From: an uncultured Oscillospiraceae bacterium
GTDB lineage: Bacteria > Bacillota > Clostridia > Oscillospirales > Oscillospiraceae
Direction: 5' to 3'
Assembly (NCBI GenBank): GCA_905234005.1
Contig: CAJOFW010000049.1
Coordinates: 1,273 to 9,252 of the forward strand
DNA length: 7,980 nt
The translations under genes and the position numbers were made by a program. The notes beneath the pieces were generated by a model. It saw only the letters and a program-made list of their open reading frames with translations, did no database searches and was not told where the DNA came from. This document shows, one piece after another, positions 6,613 to 7,980 of this stretch; position 1 is the stretch's first letter, and every line of letters starts with the position of its first letter.

Positions 6613-6834
6613 ATGGCTTTGCAGAGAGGACAAACCTACTGGGGACTTACCGCTGCGGAAATGCAGCTTCTTGTGGATAACGGTTACCTGACATACGGGG
6701 ACGCGACGTACAGCTCCGCCTACGGGCTTTATCTGCTCAGCGGCGGCATTCCGACCGTGGATTCCTCCTGCCTGTCCATATGCCCCCAGCGCATCACCTA
6801 CTGCTGGTCCGGCCAGCCGGTGTGGAGCCGTTGA
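6613..6834 (+). CDS. Small 73-residue protein, candidate RiPP precursor peptide
   Basis: I recognise no family. The start ATG is fixed by GGGAGGA (6597-6603) with a 9-nt spacer; a GTG at 6580 would add 11 residues but lacks a ribosome-binding site. The first half looks like a leader: a probable helix (LTAAEMQLLVDNGYL, residues 12-26), then a Tyr-rich stretch, then LLSGG at 41-45, resembling a double-glycine cleavage site. The remaining 28 residues (46-73) contain Cys53, Cys57 and Cys64, several Ser/Thr and Trp65 and Trp71, and end in Trp-Ser-Arg, a plausible core. The gene has its own probable promoter, lower GC at its 5' end, AGA/GGA codons unlike the neighbours, and a strong terminator right behind it, as is common for precursors made in excess. 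A PqqD-like and a kinase-like gene follow. A precursor role is inference; it could also be an ordinary small secreted or structural protein. Confidence 0.65.
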   Translation: MALQRGQTYWGLTAAEMQLLVDNGYLTYGDATYSSAYGLYLLSGGIPTVDSSCLSICPQRITYCWSGQPVWSR

Positions 6835-6853
6835 TTATACCGATAAAAACATC

Positions 6854-6901
6854 AAAAAACAGGTACAGGCTTTTCGGCAAAGCCGTGCCTGTTTTTGTTT
6901 T
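6854..6901 (+). terminator. Intrinsic terminator after the small peptide gene
   Basis: AAAAACAGG (6855-6863) pairs with CCTGTTTTT (6888-6896), and inside it GGCTTT (6868-6873) pairs with AAAGCC (6879-6884) around the loop TCGGC. A T-rich run (TTTTTGTTTT, 6892-6901) follows. ACAGGC (6865-6870) with GCCTGT (6887-6892) is an alternative pairing of the same element. It starts 20 nt after the stop codon. Partial read-through would give much peptide mRNA and little downstream kinase/PqqD mRNA. With A-runs on the other side it could also work on the opposite strand. Confidence 0.85.
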
Positions 6902-6912
6902 GACACAAAACA
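6896..6912 (+). promoter_or_regulatory. Hairpin overlapping the ribosome-binding site of the second kinase-like gene
   Basis: TGTTTTG (6896-6902) and CAAAACA (6906-6912) form a 7-bp stem with a 3-nt loop. It ends on the first base of AGGAGGTGA (6912-6920), the Shine-Dalgarno of the next gene. A competing pairing, CCTGTTTT (6888-6895) with AAAACAGG (6907-6914), would bury the AGG and break the terminator. The fold is seen in the sequence; any regulatory role is inference. Confidence 0.35.
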
Positions 6913-6928
6913 GGAGGTGAACGACGCC

Positions 6929-7672
6929 GTGGAGGTGAATCCGACCGGGCCGCTCCGCTGTCCGGTTCTGCTGGGCGGCGTGCCGCTATGGCTCCGCCTG
7001 CGGTACGCGGAGACGGCGGCGTATTTTGACCGCTTCCGGACGGACGCCGCCTCCCCCCTGCCCGCCGCCGCCATGACCGACGGCGACTGGGCGCTCTGGC
7101 GGGCGATGGGGCATACGGACAGCGCCTTCGGCGAGTTCTCGATGCTGCCCATCCGCGTCTCGGAGGCGCTGATGGCGTATGACCGGTTCATCCTCCACGC
7201 CGCCGCGTTCCGGCTCCGGGGCCGGGCGTATCTGATCACGGCGGGCAGCGGCGTCGGGAAGACGACGCAGCTCTGGCACCTTCTGTCGCTTCTCCCCGGC
7301 GACGCCGCCGTCATCTGCGGCGACCGTCCGGTCATCGAGCTTTGCGCGGACGGCTCCGCCGTCGTACACCCGTCGCCGTGGAACGGCAAGGAGGATCTGT
7401 ACGGCGCCGACGCCGCCCCCCTCGGCGGTCTGATCGTCCTGCGGCGGGACGGCTTCAACGCCTTCGAGTCCATCGACGCGCAGCGGGCGGCGCCATATGT
7501 GTTCGCGTCGGTGTTTCAGAGCTGCGAGACGGAGGACTCCATCCGCCGCGCCGCCAATGCCGCCTCACGGCTGCTGGAAAGCGCGGCGGTCTACAGGCTC
7601 ACAAGCCGCGATGTGCCGGACTCGACCCGGCTCATGGCGGACGCACTTTGCAAGGAGGCAATCGTCCCATGA
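6929..7672 (+). CDS. HPr-kinase-like P-loop protein, copy 2, diverged active site
   Basis: This 247-residue protein is a distant paralogue of the gene at 268. Shared landmarks are a His before a small-residue pair (ILHAAAF versus LFHGSAV), a P-loop AGSGVGKTT at 105-113 (Ala first), and SPWNGK at 149-154. It differs at the acidic motif: ICGDRP (129-134) replaces INDDKP, so one Asp is Gly and Lys is Arg, and the residues after PWNGK are EDLYG instead of HRLG. It may bind nucleotide but have altered or no kinase activity. The strong AGGAGGTGA at 6912-6920 best serves GTG 6929 (8-nt spacer); GTG 6917 lies inside that site and GTG 6935 is also in frame. It overlaps the next gene by ATGA, pairing it with a PqqD-like protein as in module A. 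It probably depends on terminator read-through from the peptide promoter. Confidence 0.75.
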   Translation: MEVNPTGPLRCPVLLGGVPLWLRLRYAETAAYFDRFRTDAASPLPAAAMTDGDWALWRAMGHTDSAFGEFSMLPIRVSEALMAYDRFILHAAAFRLRGRAYLITAGSGVGKTTQLWHLLSLLPGDAAVICGDRPVIELCADGSAVVHPSPWNGKEDLYGADAAPLGGLIVLRRDGFNAFESIDAQRAAPYVFASVFQSCETEDSIRRAANAASRLLESAAVYRLTSRDVPDSTRLMADALCKEAIVP

Positions 7673-7980
7673 CATGGAAACCCCGCCCCGGCGTCGTGCT
7701 CGTGGACGTGTGCGGCGTGCCGATCCTGACGGCCACACGGACGGTCTGGGAGGATTTTCCGCAGATCGTCGCCCTGTCCGGCCTCGAGAAGCTTGTCTGG
7801 GATATGACCGTGAGCGGCGCGTCCGACGGGCAGCTTGTAAACATCGTGTCCGTGCTGACACGCACGCCGCCGGATGAGGCTCGAACCATGGCGCTCAACG
7901 CCCGCGGCCGCCTCGCCGACGCGGGCTTTCTGATCGCGGACGAGGGCGTTTCCGCCGCGGGCGGGGGCGTTCCGACCGAC
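7669..7980 (+). CDS. PqqD-like protein, copy 2, 3' end outside window
   Basis: An open frame of 104 codons runs off the right edge. The first ~92 residues follow a diverged PqqD pattern: RPGVVLVDVCGVPILTA (6-22), a segment ending LEKLVWDM (about 39-46), SDGQLVNIVSVL (51-62), and a final helix with DAGFLIADEG (85-94), the place where PqqD proteins have a conserved 'G-f/l-l' end. After that a Gly/Ala-rich stretch (SAAGGGVPTD) begins, suggesting a linker to a further region or domain. The start ATG overlaps the kinase-like stop (ATGA) and has AAGGAGG at 7652-7658 with a 10-nt spacer. As a leader-binding protein it would be expected to recognise the small peptide encoded upstream (inference). Similarity to PqqD is weaker than for the first copy. 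Confidence 0.65.
   Translation, partial: MTWKPRPGVVLVDVCGVPILTATRTVWEDFPQIVALSGLEKLVWDMTVSGASDGQLVNIVSVLTRTPPDEARTMALNARGRLADAGFLIADEGVSAAGGGVPTD

Noticed and set aside
6480..6680. A 66-codon frame crossing the end of mnmG and the control region
   Set aside because: It has a TTG start with no ribosome-binding site, overlaps both neighbours, and competes with the well-supported gene at 6613.
1..7980. CRISPR array, insertion sequence, integrase site or tRNA/rRNA gene
   Set aside because: No spaced direct repeats, transposase or integrase motifs, terminal inverted repeats, cloverleaf or rRNA-like sequence were seen on either strand.

Overview
The window is high-GC, gene-dense bacterial DNA read entirely on the + strand. 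Strong AGGAGG-type ribosome-binding sites, tight ATGA overlaps and the protein families suggest a high-GC member of the Clostridia (Bacillota), perhaps a gut Oscillospirales- or Christensenellales-like organism. The phylum-level guess is inference; no rRNA or tRNA is present to fix it.

Layout. (1) 1-264: C-terminal end of an unidentified acidic protein with Pro-Thr-Ala repeats. (2) 268-4632: a coupled operon 'module A' made of an HPr-kinase-like P-loop protein, a canonical PqqD-type peptide-binding protein, an S24/S26-family peptidase without a membrane anchor, a full-length ABC exporter half-transporter, and an NTP_transf_5-type nucleotidyltransferase. Genes overlap or are separated by at most 22 nt. 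(3) 4637-6496: mnmG (gidA), the tRNA U34-modifying FAD enzyme, only 4 nt behind module A. (4) 6497-6612: an AT-rich control region with a probable promoter. (5) 6613-6834: a 73-codon small gene whose product has a leader-like first half, an LSGG motif and a Cys/Trp-containing tail, followed by a strong intrinsic terminator. (6) 6929-7980: 'module B', a second, diverged HPr-kinase-like gene overlapping a second PqqD-like gene that runs off the end.

Interpretation. PqqD-type domains bind leader peptides for ribosomally synthesised, post-translationally modified peptide (RiPP) systems. Kinase-like and nucleotidyltransferase genes of these types are known as accessory genes in some lasso-peptide clusters. 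Taken with the exporter, the peptidase and the small gene (own promoter, terminator directly behind it), the window looks like part of an uncharacterised RiPP-like maturation and export locus interrupted by the housekeeping gene mnmG. No core-modifying enzyme (radical SAM, cyclase, dehydratase) lies inside the window, so the chemistry is unknown. The small gene is the best candidate precursor, but this is inference.
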